NCBI GenBank assembly: GCA_951799405.1
Contig: OX637353.1
Span: forward strand, 5,828,001-5,892,000
DNA: 64,000 nt
Origin: Agapetus fuscipes
Lineage: Eukaryota > Arthropoda > Insecta > Trichoptera > Glossosomatidae
Direction of reading: 5' to 3'
In this document: piece by piece, positions 21,301-31,362 of the stretch
Layout: each line of letters starts with the position of its first letter
Position numbering within the stretch: the stretch's first letter is position 1
The notes under the pieces: generated by a model
What the model saw: only the letters and a program-made list of their open reading frames with translations
What the model was told of the DNA's origin: nothing
The model's database searches: none
Translations under genes and position numbers: made by a program

Positions 21301-24300
21301 TGTGCAAGTGTGAACTTATACGTGTCTGCTTGTGGGCATGCACTTAATGTGAATTCCAAATGTAACAATTATATCCATGCAACTTAGAATAGATTAGATG
21401 AGTGACGTTACATAGCCGATTTTTTTATCTTAAATATAAATGGAGCACCGCAATCGATTTTCCCTATGCTTGGCTCTGCTGCTTAACAGTTGTACCTAGA
21501 CCTTTTTTTTTAGAAAACGTGAAGATTAACCTAGAGATAAATTGTGTAAAGCTTGATTCCGATTAGCACACTTTTTTTTTTGATCCTGTTGTTTCCTCTT
21601 TTATCTGTAGAAAAAAATTGATACCACATGCCCAAATGGCGTAGTGAAACACGCCGGGTACTGCTAGTGTGTAATAAAAATAACATTTGAATAATACTTT
21701 AATGATTTTTATTTAAAACAGTAGGTACAGTTCAAAGTAAATTATTACTAGTTGATTAGACTTTCAAAATATTCTAACATAGAGTCCCTTGTACTATTAC
21801 GCTGGTGTTCTGGCTGGTCAACAACAACTGTTTCAAATTGTGGTTGTTGTGGTATGTGGACTTCAGGGTCTGCAGGTGGCTCCCTCTCATTTCTATTTCT
21901 TGCTAGGTTATGTAATACTGCTGTTGCTACAATAATGTCTTGAGCGAGAGGGATTCGACATCGCAGGCCCATACTTAAAACAGGAAATCTTCTTTTCCAC
22001 ACCCCAAAACATCTCTCAATAACATTTCGAGTACGGATATGAGACTCATTATATAGCCTTTCTACTTCTGTGTGAGGATCACTTAGCGGAGTCAGTAAAT
22101 AATTATTTAAAAAATATCCACTGTCTCCTAAGACAACCCCATTTTGAAATCTATTATTGTCGAAGTGAAACTTGGCCGCAGAGTTTGAGAATATTAGACT
22201 GTCATGCGTTGAGCCTGGCCATCTTGTTACAATATCTTCAAATTTTAAGTCACTAGTGCACATAGCTTGCACATTTAATGAGAAGAAACCTTTTCGATTT
22301 CTGTAGTCTTCTGCACCATTCCCACCTAAAAAATATAATAACTGATAAGCACATGAATGAAAGTACAAAAAAGCACAATGAGATGGTTCGGACATCTTGA
22401 AAGAATGGCTGATGAACGACTAATGAAGAAAGTGTACAGAGGAGCGTGGAAGGGGAAGACCGAGGAAGGAATGGATAGACCAAATAGGTAAGATTGTGAA
22501 AAAATGAAGCGCGCAGAGTGAGAATAAGAGAAGAGTATGTAAGAAGAAAGTGATGAATGTTGAAGAGATGACATAGGTATGCAAGGACAGAAAAAAGTGA
22601 AGTCGCATCTGCGGAAGTACCGGCCACCCCTAGTGGAACGGCGGCAGGATACAGTAACATTGCTCTCTGCACATACATTGCTGTGACCACTTCTTTGGCT
22701 TGGGTGTGGATGGAATCTTACACACATTATATGGACTCCCATAGGAGTTAAGAATAGTTTAATGAAAAGGACATTTGCCTATACACTTACTAACCTGGGG
22801 AAATAATCTTGATGTGTGTACAATCCAATGCAGCTATGACCCTTGGAAATCGGGCGATATTATAAAACCCTGCTTGTATTGATAACATTTCTTCTCTGTT
22901 GGCTGGCAATTTAACGAATTCCTTCCGAAGTGAAGCGATTGCTTCACTCACTTTTTTTATAATTTTGTATGTCGTTGAATTGTGTATTCCAGCAAAATCA
23001 CCAATAGTAATGTAGAAACTATCACAAGCGTAGAACCGCAAAGTTATCAGTAGTTTCTGTAACGGTGAAATAGATTCATTCCTGAAAAATAAAACACTTT
23101 TTGTATGTCACTACATAAAGGTACTTATGTACTAAAAGTTTCTAAAGATCGCATTTACTTTATTCAAGAACTGTTATTGGTTCTTACCTGTTTGTTGTAT
23201 TGGTGATTTTACTTCCAATACGAGTTAATAAAAATTGCACAGTACTTTTTTCCAGACGAAATCTTCGTTGAAATTCCTTATCGTCCCATACAGACATATT
23301 ATCAGGTCTTTCTCTGACAATTCTGCATGGATTTAAATAATTTACCACTGCATAATCTTCTTCTATTACTTCATCGTCAATTAAATCAAAAATATCCATA
23401 TTTTCACAAGAAAAGACCACAAAAACGAAGACAACCTACAAATATTAGACGCGCGCTGTGACAGAAATGTCAATTTATTTGACAGTTAGCGCGCTAACGG
23501 CGGAGTAAAGGGGCAGATAAGTTTATTCGACAGATAGGGAACTTAACGGGCCGATACAGCCTAACTGTCAATTGAAAAATTCAAAATCTTGTTAACTGTG
23601 GAATAAACCTTAACTGACTGTTTATCTGACCATTGAAAAATCGGCCCTTAGTGTAACTTACAAAGTGTAACATATAAAAAATAAATAAAGTAAAAGACCA
23701 TGAAACCACAACTATTTCAAATAAAAAATAATGTATTGTAAATTACTTTTTTTTCAAACACATTTTAGAAGTAGCCATGACAAAATGAGCTAACATTTTT
23801 TTGTGATTATTATACTATTGGCTTATGTGTTCCAGCGTTCTTCTTCCCTGAGAACTATCCCGTAGATCACATGTCAGTATGCGACACCCACAACGTGAAA
23901 CTGTTCTGCAAGGACTGCGTGGAGAAGGCTGAGGTGATGTTCATCCTTGCTACCGTGGCGTGCCTGCTGGTCATCCTCAGCCTGGTAACCAACCATGCAC
24001 TTATCTCATCTCATATGTGTAAATCTCAAAGTTATTATTTCGCTCCCCCAGTTCTTGTTTATCGTATACGCCAATCTTGTCAAATATGATTTTTTTATGC
24101 AGTTGTCTTAAGAATCAAATTCTACACAATCTGAGCTAAGAAAAACCGTAAAACTCGATAATGTGAGAGTTCTTTTAAATATTTTTTAACTAAATTTCTT
24201 GTTTTCATAAGACACATCGGTCCAGTACACATGCAAACATTGCTCATGTAATTTTTTCTCAATGGCGTATACGATAAACAAGAACTAAGGCAGCGATTTA

Positions 24301-25345
24301 TTGAGCCAAGGAGTTCTCACAAAAGACGGACTCTAGCTGGATTTTTTTTTCCTAAACACCCAAGAGCCATAAAAATATTTATCTATTCTATTTTTTATGG
24401 TTTGTGTATTAACACTGAAAAATCATATTGATTGATTTTTGTATATTTTTTTATAGAAACAAATTTATAGAAACACTGTTTCTATTCACAATAGTTCAAT
24501 TTATTTTAATTAATAATTACAAAGTCGATCATCTTCAGGTAAGAATACAATCAATACAAGATCAAAAACGTTTGTAATTATTAATTAAAATAAATTGAAC
24601 TATTGTGAAAAGAAACAGTGTTTCATTCGAATTTGTTTCTATAAAAATAAATATAAAAATCAATCTATTCTTGTTGTATCATAAGATATAATCTGCAATA
24701 AGATCATGGGTTGTATGTCTGAGACAATAGACAATACCTTAACAATTAAGTCTCAAAATTTGATGACGCACCTGTTTCTTTGTGGCAAAAATAAACCGTG
24801 AACTTCATTCCTCTTCTGTTTTAAAAATCCCCTTGTGAAGGGAAAGGCACACACAGAGTAACGTCACAGATAGCCATGTCTACCTCTGCTGGATTGTCTT
24901 CTTGGAGATATCTGAGGATAGCTGGGTATCTTCTGGATATACACTCCTCCACCAAGACTCCATAAAGCTTAAAATCACTATTCTTTAGAACAGTTCAGCC
25001 TTTCATCATCAGATTAAAAAGCAGACAAACCGCTCTCTTACTTTTTTTAAAAAGTAACCCTCCTATCCTGTGTCTAATGAATTCATTTCCCAAAATAGAT
25101 TCTTTGGCTGCCGCCGTATGTCAAGATATTAAGTCTTGAAATCCCTAACGTAAATTTCATGCATCCAATGTAAAGTGAACACCGCTGATCTCTTTGTGTG
25201 TGTAACATTGTAGATCCACTACCTGATGTGCTTGGCGGCCAACTACGCTCACATCCGGGACCACGAGAAGTTCCAGGAGCTGCAGGAGATGCAGTACCTG
25301 GCGGAGCTGGACCCCGACATGCACGCCAGCAAGGAGAGGTTCTAG
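9341..25345 (+). CDS. M6: Proteolipid M6 (PLP/DM20/M6 family), 6 coding exons
   Basis: Coding exons are 9341-9344, 11308-11467, 12134-12293, 12781-12931, 23836-23984 and 25214-25345, 756 nt in all, giving 251 residues with every junction in phase. The protein starts MGDACQSCMSRVPYATLIAT, the hallmark N-terminus of the M6 branch. Four hydrophobic segments follow: about 15-35, 60-80, 110-135 and, after a loop with CDTHNVKLFCKDC, about 190-210. A cytoplasmic acidic tail ends in ASKERF. Family members are four-pass plasma-membrane proteolipids linked to membrane growth, neurites and tricellular junctions in flies. Exon 1 carries only ATGG, so the start codon is nearly alone on its exon. Intron 4 (12932-23835) is filled by a Harbinger transposon. 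Intron sizes and frames look normal otherwise, so I infer a functional gene. Confidence 0.95.
10849..10938 (-). repeat. Element A fragment
   Basis: Partial reverse copy in M6 intron 1, with ATGCATGCCCACAAGCAGGC and ACATGCTGCACATGT. Confidence 0.65.
10962..11208 (-). repeat. Element A copy
   Basis: Complete reverse copy in M6 intron 1, from TCTAAATCTAAGCTGCAAAG to CTATAAGTCAAGGAGC. It ends about 100 bp before M6 exon 2. Confidence 0.85.
12440..12670 (-). pseudogene. LINE ORF C-terminus fragment in M6 intron 3
   Basis: Minus-strand reading gives KRRILRAIYRPVRDN, then WCRWYNKELYDIYREADVI with a broken continuation. This is the tail of a LINE reverse-transcriptase protein. It has stops and no 5' part. 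Confidence 0.55.
13508..15954 (+). CDS. Harbinger Myb/SANT-like accessory protein, 5 exons, 303 aa
   Basis: Exons are 13508-13904, 14034-14108, 14586-14639, 15481-15552 and 15641-15954 (912 nt). All four introns are GT-AG and fall in phase 1, so the frame is intact. Residues about 10-95 (FSQSEVRILAELV, EAAWNKVASLFNA, LKLKYESIKKGTKK) form a Myb/SANT-like domain of the type found in transposon-associated DNA-binding proteins. A short acidic linker follows. The C-terminus (NWSSWNPKSLKSK, then a helical stretch with three EHDLK(M)-type heptads) looks like a coiled coil. In characterised Harbinger elements the Myb-like partner helps the transposase reach the nucleus and bind the ends; that role is inferred here. 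Intron 3 holds an inverted repeat and intron 2 a SINE, so later insertions spared the exons. Confidence 0.85.
14150..14466 (-). repeat. tRNA-derived SINE family 3
   Basis: Reverse copy. Its 5' end near 14466 reads GATAGCTCAGTTGGTACAAT with a B box GGGTTCGAATCCC near 14407-14419. Its 3' end near 14160 has CACTATATGTGTGGCTTAG. Related copies lie at 18725-18888, 19492-19684 and 41690-41998, and a short tail piece at about 30437-30490. Confidence 0.8.
14880..15400. repeat. Inverted-repeat element with a 42-bp tandem core
   Basis: The arm at about 14893-15050 (TGGGAGCTGG, GTTTCACCCATATC, GAAGTGATGGAGATGATG) is mirrored by an inverse arm at about 15250-15390. Between them a 42-bp unit starting GATGAAAATATGAGTACACT repeats from 15034, 15076, 15118 and (partial) 15160. 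Sequence related to the arms reappears at 50045-50215. The open minus-strand frames here (up to 106 aa) are translations of the repeat, not genes. Confidence 0.8.
16207..16414. mobile_element. 208-bp foldback element
   Basis: Almost perfect palindrome from GAGATAAAAAGAAAAACCAC to its inverse ending at 16414, meeting at TCCACCTGATGATG near the centre. The RNA or single strand would form a hairpin with arms of about 100 bp. Confidence 0.85.
16720..16900 (+). pseudogene. LINE ORF C-terminus fragment
   Basis: Encodes KVWMDQISEIANEW, KRRACMKKVMTLDGMKEVC and KKWRLICNV with one frameshift, the same LINE tail as at 4355-4626. A T-rich 3' untranslated stretch follows, then Element A at 16993. Confidence 0.75.
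16993..17246 (+). repeat. Element A copy attached to the LINE tail
   Basis: Starts TTCCTTGACTTATAGG and ends CAACTTAGATTATAGATTATAG. It follows the LINE fragment at the same spacing as at 4.7 kb. Confidence 0.85.
17332..17412 (+). repeat. (TATG)n microsatellite, about 20 units
   Basis: Uninterrupted tetranucleotide run preceded by CTATAAAGAAGGATGTG and followed by CCCTATAGACTCATAAACCG. The same flanks border the longer array at 18903. Confidence 0.95.
17622..17770 (-). repeat. Element A fragment in a duplicated block
   Basis: Reverse partial copy (TAAAATGCATGCTCACAAG, ACGCTTACAAATGCTGCATG). The same piece recurs at 19362-19478 in the second duplicate. Confidence 0.7.
17776..18690. repeat. 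Minisatellite with CCTAA telomere-type motifs
   Basis: About eight units of roughly 95-165 bp. Each has AATGGG, an A-run, AGTTGGGAAATTTCCCC, AAAAGTGGGG, a T-run, CCCCAAAAGTCGGGAAAAA and then two to four CCTAAs. Some units carry an extra TCCCCCTGCGCA segment. CCTAA is the complement of TTAGG, the common insect telomere repeat. Confidence 0.85.
18725..18888 (-). repeat. SINE family 3, truncated at a duplication junction
   Basis: Shares CTTGAAATGGATGTTATTCA to GGCATGGAATGCA with 19492-19650. It stops abruptly at GGAATGCA, where the second TATG block begins. Confidence 0.75.
18889..19488. repeat. Second copy of the 17.3-17.8 kb block
   Basis: Contains a (TATG)n array of about 225 bp at 18903-19127, followed by about 350 bp nearly identical to 17413-17775. 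The minisatellite is absent from this copy. Confidence 0.85.
19492..19684 (-). repeat. SINE family 3, tRNA-like head retained
   Basis: Extends past the truncation point of the 18.7 kb copy into AGTTACTCTACCAAATAAGC and GGTCTATAGC, a degraded tRNA-like head in reverse. Confidence 0.7.
19723..20122. mobile_element. hAT-like element, about 400 bp, with nested Element A
   Basis: The ends GGGGTAAGCAACCTGCGGCTC and GAGTCGG...AGGTTGCCGACCCCTG-type sequence (right end AGGTTGCCGACCCCTG) match the CAGGGGTCGGCAACC class of hAT termini. No target duplication was found, so the left end may be eroded. A reverse Element A copy sits inside at 19915-20058. Confidence 0.65.
20893..21150 (+). repeat. Element A copy with (GATTA)n tail
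   Basis: Complete copy ending CAGCTTAGATTAGATTAG. Confidence 0.85.
21155..21400 (+). repeat. Element A copy, second of a tandem pair
   Basis: Begins within the tail of the previous copy and ends CAACTTAGAATAGATTAG. It suggests insertion into, or slippage at, the GATTA tail. Confidence 0.8.
21748..23399 (-). CDS. PIF/Harbinger DDE transposase (HARBI1-like), 3 exons, 358 aa
   Basis: Exons on the minus strand are 23399-23188, 23081-22795 and 22325-21748 (1077 nt), joined in frame by GT-AG introns. The start used is ATG at 23399 (MDIFDLIDDEV). An N-terminal helical region (about 40-150; FQRRFRLEKSTVQFLL, TTYKIIKKVSEAI) precedes the catalytic core. The candidate DDE residues are D157 in AALDCTHI, D234 in VVLGDSGYF and E270 in RNVIERCFGVWKRRFPVL. 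HARBI1-type landmarks RWPGSTHDSLIF and ATAVLHNLARN are present. The enzyme would cut and paste the surrounding element at TWA targets. No stop or frameshift is seen in the whole frame. Intron 2 contains a LINE fragment on the opposite strand. Either an active or recently active element is inferred; a domesticated host HARBI1 is unlikely because terminal repeats flank it. Confidence 0.93.
22340..22660 (+). pseudogene. LINE ORF C-terminus in a transposase intron
   Basis: Encodes MRWFGHLERMADERLMKKVY, a broken RGRPRKEWIDQ and a tail ending GGAAGTACCGGCCACCCC. It belongs to the subfamily also seen at 45372-45680, which lacks Element A. Confidence 0.7.
24050..24286. mobile_element. 237-bp MITE with 24-bp perfect terminal repeats
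   Basis: AGTTCTTGTTTATCGTATAC continues to CGCCA at 24050-24073 and is mirrored exactly at 24263-24286. The interior (TAAGAATCAAATTCTACACA, GATAATGTGAGAGTT) recurs at 60525-60665. Target duplication is not clear. It lies in M6 intron 5. Confidence 0.8.
24429..24664. mobile_element. Foldback/MITE in M6 intron 5
   Basis: The arm TAGAAACAAATT...CAATAGTTCAATTTATTTTA (about 24455-24525) is mirrored at about 24575-24645. The outer ATTGATTTTTGTATATTTTT/AATAAATATAAAAATCAAT parts also pair. Confidence 0.75.
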
Positions 25346-27660
25346 GACACAGCCAGGGGGATCCACACTCACCACTCACACCACCACCACTCTAACTAGG
25401 CACCCTGCCAGCTGGGTCTTTAGCTAGATACTCTGTAAGCTGAGGCAACATAAGGAAACACGCCTCATCCACAAACTGTATAATATGCTCAAACCCATCT
25501 CGCAACATGCATGGACGCAGCACACACATTATTTTTCCCCATTAAATTAATAATGAGAATGAACTCCAAATATTTAAAATACCCCTGGGCTATGTGGCAT
25601 CACCCATAGTAAATAAAAAATTGATTCCCGATAATCAGGGATTTTTCTAGTTAACAGGACTGTAAACACAGTTGACTGTAATGCTAAAATGCACTTCAGT
25701 GCTTTTTAACTACTTGCATAATATTATGCTAAAATTATGTACACTTGTTCTGTCTTTAGCCCGGCGAGGTGACAGCACATTTACACCCCACATTTTAAAT
25801 ATTCCATTCCAAAGAGTCCATTATCGAGGATGATTAGGTAATGTCTAGGCCACAATCATATACACATGACATTTTTGCTTATCAACTCTTGATTGATGTC
25901 CTTTGAGCCTACAGTCGTTAAAAGCTGTCGAGTAGAGCACAAAGTATGATGTTGAGCTGACGTAGAAGCATTTCACTTGCCAACGGTAAACTGCTGCTTA
26001 CGTTTGCTTATGTTTGTCACTGTCAAAATTACAAATCCAGGTTATGTCGAAAATTCAACAAGATTACACTAAAAGAAGACATAGCAAAAGATTCCACAGG
26101 TCAACCATACCTTACGTTATTCTTGCCTCATAGGTATTATAGGTAATATAAACAATCAAACAAAATTAAAATAAAGTAAAAAAAATAGTTGTAAGTATGA
26201 ATAATACTCTTGTATTTATTGTAACAAAAATATCTGGTGGTGTTTTAGAGCTGTTTTTTTTATAAGCCGAATGCTCATTCAGGATTTTGTTATTTGACAA
26301 AATAATATTTGTTCATTCGGCTGTTGAAAAACCTCCCTTTATAAAAGGTCTTGAAAAGTGTTTGATATGCAATTGAATATTGAAGTTTAAATGTTGTCAA
26401 AGTTGAAAGAATAGACGTTGGAGCAAGCTGTAGAATGAATGTAAAATATCAAATAATAAAGTAAGCTATAAAACACATTCCTCCTAGAGAAATATACATT
26501 ATATTTTTGTATTAAAATGCTCAAAACTCAACTATGTATGTATTTACATTTTCTTTCATAAATCCGGTTTTATAAATATCCATTAGCAGGTTAACACTTC
26601 AAAGAAAAATATTCTTTGTTTGAATTTAAACTAGCTTAGGGATTTTTACAATCCTGGCCTATAGAGCAATTCAAAATTTTCACAAGGAATATGGTTGGAA
26701 GTATTAGAGGTTTTGATAAATTGTAAACCAAATTAAAATGTGTGTAGGTAATGTTGGTCAGCCTCAACAACAACAGAAATGTGAAACTTCCCTGTTATTT
26801 TTGAAGTTTTTGCTTACATTTTGGCCTAATGCACAAGACTACAATTCAATCCAGACTTACTTTTGCTCAAAATGACTGACTTTTTCATTTCATTTTCTTT
26901 TGAGTTGTGTGATTAATATTGAGAATGAAATGTTGCTAGTAAGTGTATAAATGATACTTCTTTTGCGGAATTCATATGAATGACTGCCTTCATTGGACAG
27001 TAGAAGAGAAGAAGCGTAATTTTCACATACAATTTCAATATTGTAATTAGCTCCACAAGATTACTGAATTGATTTTAGCTGTTGAAATACTTCAAGCAAG
27101 TTATAAAGGAAATAAGTAACTAAAATTACCTCTTTGCTACTTTTAAAAGATAATCATTAACAAATTAGTCATATTGATAAAAAATAAACTTGATAAGCTC
27201 TAACGGTGCCAATCAAGAATTTTATTTACTTACTAGAATGGATTGCTTGGGACAAACTCTAGAACCTTTTCTAAATCTTGTCAGAACAGATTACTATATT
27301 GTTTTTTATAAAAAAATCCAGTTTTCCCTACTCTTCACCAAGTGTTGGCAAGGTAAATGTAAAGGATGTAATAAAAGGAATGATTTGTTGGGTGTTGACT
27401 TTCTGTGAAACGTTTTGCTGTTATTTATTTGGTCGCTTTAGGTGTTGATGGACAATTGATATATAGAGTATTAAATAATTTTAAGTTTTCTTCTTTTTAA
27501 TTTAAGTTGCATGACAATGATGCACTTTTTATCACTATATGTAATGCGGACTTTATGCTGTGCTTAAACCTACAATACTGAAATATCAAGACTGTGATTA
27601 CTTAGATAAATTAACCTTTTAAAATTGCATATTTGAGAATTTGAATAAATATACCTAGTA
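25346..27660 (+). other. Probable M6 3' UTR
   Basis: AT-rich noncoding sequence after the M6 stop at 25343-25345. AATAAA signals occur at several points; the one at 27644-27649 is followed by a GT-rich stretch (TTGTGTGCATTTG) that could serve as the downstream element. A small inverted repeat (AGCCGAATG/CATTCGGCT) lies near 26265-26325. The true end of the transcript is unknown. Confidence 0.4.
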
Positions 27661-29849
27661 TACAAACATTGTGTGCATTTGTATTATCCATATTATCAAA
27701 ATGGGATACCATCTTGAATTTGTCAAAAATACATATTTTGTACCTATCAAATTTGCTGTCAACCCCTTATTCTATGGCATTTCAGTACTGTTGGTTCAAG
27801 CCTGGGATTATTATAAATTATATTAAGTTGTTATAGGTAAATTTACATTCTTCCCTTTAATTAAGTTGCTTGAATGCCATCGCTGCCAATGAGGTGCATG
27901 CACTGTGTAGAGGCAAGCACATTTGACATGAGCTGGAAGAATGACTGAATAAGAAAGGGAATGCCCATTTTTGTACATTAATTTTTAAGCTAATACATTT
28001 GTCACCCTTTGTTGCCTCTATGGAGTGTTGGCCAAACCCTGGCCCAGCAGCAGGTGCACGTGTTGAAGTGGATTCCTCTGGACTGAGTCTTAGTTGTTTA
28101 CATGGTATCATCTCGTCTTCAGGCTGTTCCTGAAGTCCCTCGTTAAGCATTAACAATCACTGAGTCTTCACTTCCCTTCATTGCACTTCTGTGATAAATC
28201 ATTTTCCTAGTTTAATGATTCTTGTATTGAAAATATGCATTAGGTTTAAGATATTCTGCATTGTAATGTATCTTATCAAATATGTTGTATTACCCATTTA
28301 TATTTCGGTATAACTGACTTTTAAAAGTATCTGCACATTTAGTAATATTTATTGGTAGAGTACCTGAGGCCTGTATTTGAATCCAAGAGATCCGACATGA
28401 TGTTTTTTTTTCTAAACAATATCTAATTATTGTCAAGATTCTTCTTGTCCACTCTTTATTAGTCAGTGATAAATACATAAGTTTATATTTTAAGACTGAT
28501 TTTAAAAAACTCTGTTTAAAACATGCAATTAATCTAATGTAGTACTGGAAAAAATTAAGTACACAATATTACTTTTTTTTTACTTTTGTATCATATTTAT
28601 TTTATAATTATTTTATACAGCAGTGCAGAAAACTTACATAGAGTACATAGATGTTGAGTCTCAATCCAAGGCATTTGGTTCTCCAGTACTCCTGGCGATT
28701 CACGATTCACCTTTGTCAGAGAAACATGTAATGATGAAATTCAAGATTACCCAAGAAACCTTCCTGCACTATGTCATAGTAAACTCTTTAGTACCAAATG
28801 TACCACAGTACCTTAAGTATTACCTTTACATGTATCTTAACTCCCTTGCCATCCACTACTTGATGTTATATTAATATAAACCATTGTATATTCTCACAAT
28901 AATTTTCTTTATAATTGTTTGTATCCTACAATTGTTATTGAAGTTTCCATTATTCAATTTTTGGTATCAAGTATTTGATGGTAAAGGAATAGTAGGACAG
29001 GTACATGTAAATAAATCTAAATTTATTGTAGATCTAGCTGTGTACGCCAATAGGAAACCTACAAAATAAAGCAAATATGTTCAATGTAACAGCAATTCCA
29101 TACAAGTCTGAGGTTATGAGACAACTAACACATTCCATCCCTTTTACACTAGTTTTATTATATTTACGGTAGACCCACAGTAATCTGAAAAATGTTATGA
29201 AACTCAATGTCTTGATCTCTTCTCCATAGTGTCAGGTCCTTACAGCTATTAGTAGGAAAATGGTTCCTTCACAGTTCTTATCCCAGTTCATTAAAAAGCC
29301 ACGAAAGCTGTTTTTTTCCAACCTCTCGATCTTCCCTTGCCTGACAAGCTGAAGTTGGGAGTATTTGTCCATTCACAAAAGAACACAAGGTTTATTATTC
29401 TTGAGGTTTTTTCAAATGTTATCAATTTAAAATACAAAAGTGAAGCCCATTCTCTAAGTTGTGTATTAGCGGAACATTTGGATTACCGTGAGTCAACTGT
29501 GAAAGCAAATTTGAGATTTTTTTTATCAATTTAAAATGTTACTTTTTATGTGGTTACATTCTACATTAGGTCTGTACCTAAACCACGTTCACATTAGTAT
29601 ATAAGGCATCATGTTTATGATGGTAAAATAAAGTTAAGAAACAAATATTAAATATTCAAGTATGTGTAATGTATATTTGAAATTTAATTTGTCAACAATG
29701 TATTAGAGAAAATAAATATTTAGTTTTTTGAAAATAGTCTTTTATTTTATTCATCTGCTAGTATACATGTATTTCGTATATTTATTTAGAAGGGTAGGTA
29801 CCTTTTTTAAAGTTGTATAAACATATTTGTAAACAACCACGACAGTATT
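27661..29849. other. No confident gene
   Basis: A 99-codon minus frame (28156-27857, with CKQLRLSPEESTSTRAP) and two plus frames (28623-28874, 28884-29069) are open but match nothing I recognise and lack clear splice partners. AATAAA at 29710-29715 could be a distal M6 polyadenylation site. Confidence 0.4.
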
Positions 29850-29944
29850 ATGGCAAAGGCGAAGTACTTTAACAAAAATCACTGGTTTGAACCCCTGGGC
29901 TGGCTGGACAACTACGATCCATACCTAAATGTTTTTAATAACAG
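29850..29944 (+). CDS. Candidate first coding exon of an unknown gene
   Basis: ATG in the context TATTATGGC opens 31 codons (MAKAKYFNKNHWFEPLGW, then LDNYDPYLNVFNN) ending at a good donor AACAG|GTAAGG in phase 2. The composition, rich in aromatic residues and tryptophan, looks coding and unlike nearby repeats. I do not recognise the family and could not find the next exon with confidence; a hAT starts only 128 bp downstream. It may be the start of a gene whose later exons are hidden among transposons, or chance. Confidence 0.35.
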
Positions 29945-30071
29945 GTAAGGCTGTTTCTTAGACAGCAGAATTAAACTGTAGATCTCTATAAATCAATTGA
30001 AAGACAAACAATTCTCAGTAATTAAAAAATACTTTTTTTAGGCAATCAAAAGGTTCATTTTGCCTAAAAAT

Positions 30072-31362
30072 TAAGGATGTCATGGATACCCGCATCCGTA
30101 ACGAAAACTATCTTATATCCGAAATAAAAGAAATATCTGTATCCATAACCATAACCGAAATAAAAATGTAGGATAATATTGAATAATGTAATAGAAATTA
30201 TGAATGTTGTATTGTTTTATTACATTACTTTTACATTTTTATGTTCTTATTTGTAGAGATTATGCTTTACAAATTCTTAAAAATCCAATATACGTAATGG
30301 AAACTATCCAAAGTAATTCCATATCTGCAACTGAAATAATTTTATTCCAAAATCCATTTCCGAAACTTCATATACGGGTATCGCCGTCAAAATTTGTACC
30401 TTTTGTCTTGTGCGTGTGTCGCCTAATGATTTTCAATGTTGCGGCAAGAAGTTACGCTATATGTATAGCTTAGTTGCGTTTTTTTTATTTTAAGTAAGTA
30501 TAATCTTTTAACCAATATTAATATGCCTTAATCTCACAAATGTGACGTAGCGCGGTAACGGTTACGGTGGAGTTCGTCAATAAAAAACACGCCCGACATG
30601 ATCCTAAAATTGATTTATTTGAAAACTAATAACACCAGCGACTATAAAAACACACAATCTTAAGCAGCACTAATGTCTCTAAGTAGACAATACACAATTG
30701 ACAACAGATTCCGATATTTACCCTAATAATTCCAAGCTAAATCCCACTCAAAACAATCACGACAAGTTTACGGCTGAGACGTAGACCCTCTCAGAAGAAA
30801 ATGAAGGTAGCGAATCAGTTTTTTTGTGTTTTCCATACTGCATCAAAGAGTTACCAACGCGAAAAAATACTTAGGGATGCAAGATTTTTGACAGTTTCAA
30901 TGAAAATGGTAACACACTAAAAGAAAAATTTCGGAACCAAAAATGGAGACAACCATTAGCAACTAATATTTCGTGTATAAATAAATAAATATTATTGTGG
31001 CTAGTACAGAAAACAAAAGATACGTTACTAAGGTATATGAAAAAATACTCAACTTTATAAAAATTTGACTATTTTTTATCGTATCTAGCCATCAAAGGGT
31101 CAAAAACGGATTGAGGACATGTAAAATTTGTATGAGAATGGAAAAAAGGCGATTTTGTTTTATTTTTTAATTACATCGCCACTTCATACTTTTTGCAGTT
31201 TTTTTTTGTATTTCGATACACTTTTCAAATACTTTACTCTAATAAATCTAGAATGCAGGAGACATCACCAGTTTTTATGAAAAAACTGAAAATCATTAGG
31301 CGACACACGCACAAGACAAAAGGTACAAATTTCGACGGCGATACCCATACATGACATCCCTA
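30072..31362. mobile_element. hAT-like element, 1291 bp
   Basis: The ends TAAGGATGTCAT and ATGACATCCCTA are flanked by the identical 8-mer CTAAAAAT at 30064-30071 and 31363-31370. A subterminal inverted repeat of about 62 bp (CGGGTATCGCCGTC, TTTTGTCTTGTGCGTGTG) lies at about 30374-30437 and 31283-31347. No transposase frame is present. A SINE family 3 tail piece is nested at about 30437-30490. Confidence 0.88.

Larger units (their letters stand above)
13174..23647. mobile_element. PIF/Harbinger DNA transposon, 10,474 bp, two intact genes
   Basis: The terminal inverted repeats begin GGGCCGATTTTTCAATGG. The first 29 bases (13174-13202) are the exact reverse complement of the last 29 (23619-23647). 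The element is flanked by the trinucleotide TTA at 13171-13173 and 23648-23650, the usual PIF/Harbinger target. It carries both genes expected of the superfamily: a Myb/SANT-like DNA-binding protein on the plus strand (13508-15954) and a DDE transposase on the minus strand (21748-23399), with tails toward each other. The middle (about 16-21.7 kb) is swollen by later insertions: a foldback element, LINE, SINE and Element A copies, a minisatellite and a hAT. It makes up nearly all of M6 intron 4. Confidence 0.95.
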
